From contig DYON01000041.1 of assembly GCA_020720525.1 (NCBI GenBank), positions 1 to 14,557 on the forward strand: a stretch of 14,557 bases of DNA, in the 5' to 3' direction. This DNA is from Acetofilamentum sp. (GTDB lineage: Bacteria; Bacteroidota; Bacteroidia; Bacteroidales; DTU049). Each line of letters opens with the position of its first letter. Within the stretch, counting starts at the first letter, position 1. A program made the position numbers and the translations under genes. Below, piece after piece: positions 14,532-14,557 of the stretch. The notes beneath the pieces are model-generated. The model saw nothing but the letters and a program-made list of their open reading frames with translations. It was not told the origin of the DNA and made no database searches.

Positions 14532-14557
14532 CGGAAAAACCAATTTTTATTGAAACA

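Overview
The window looks like chromosomal DNA of a member of the phylum Bacteroidota (Bacteroidales or a close relative). Three things point there: AT-rich DNA with almost no Shine-Dalgarno sequences; promoter-like TAnnTTTG boxes, usually ending 17-21 bases before the start codon; and the gene content (gldH, a PorE-like TPR/beta-propeller/OmpA protein, a short Ppx/GppA, a WbqC-family protein). I see no tRNA, rRNA, CRISPR array, insertion sequence or phage gene.

Layout. Bases 1-232 are an intergenic region with a rightward promoter, a probable leftward promoter at the edge, two near-identical palindromes and a C8 tract. A tight rightward operon follows (233-2105): DUF456 membrane protein, WbqC-family protein, and an NlpC/P60 peptidase with an SH3-like N-terminus. 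Convergent to it is a leftward operon (5566-2117) of overlapping genes: SixA-type phosphohistidine phosphatase, polyphosphate kinase (ppk1), and short exopolyphosphatase (ppx), i.e. polyphosphate synthesis and breakdown in one transcript. Next, also leftward, is an exported bleomycin-hydrolase-type C1 peptidase with its own promoter and terminator. Then comes a leftward PorE-like gene whose OmpA-type C-terminal domain is broken by an internal deletion plus frameshift. Divergent from it is a rightward cluster: holB (DNA polymerase III delta'), ricT (PSP1-domain Fe-S protein), gldH (lipoprotein) and a class A penicillin-binding protein. This cluster ends at a strong terminator. A second, related hairpin follows, probably serving a gene that enters from the right.

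How the genes work together. Envelope functions dominate: wall synthesis (PBP1A), wall-peptide processing (NlpC/P60), gliding/secretion-type envelope proteins (GldH, PorE-like) and an exported peptidase. The polyphosphate module and holB-ricT are housekeeping. I do not see a convincing new defence or mobile system. The most unusual observations are the OmpA-domain deletion/frameshift, the paired palindromes in the left intergenic region, and the translational overlap of a phosphohistidine phosphatase with a kinase that works through a phosphohistidine.
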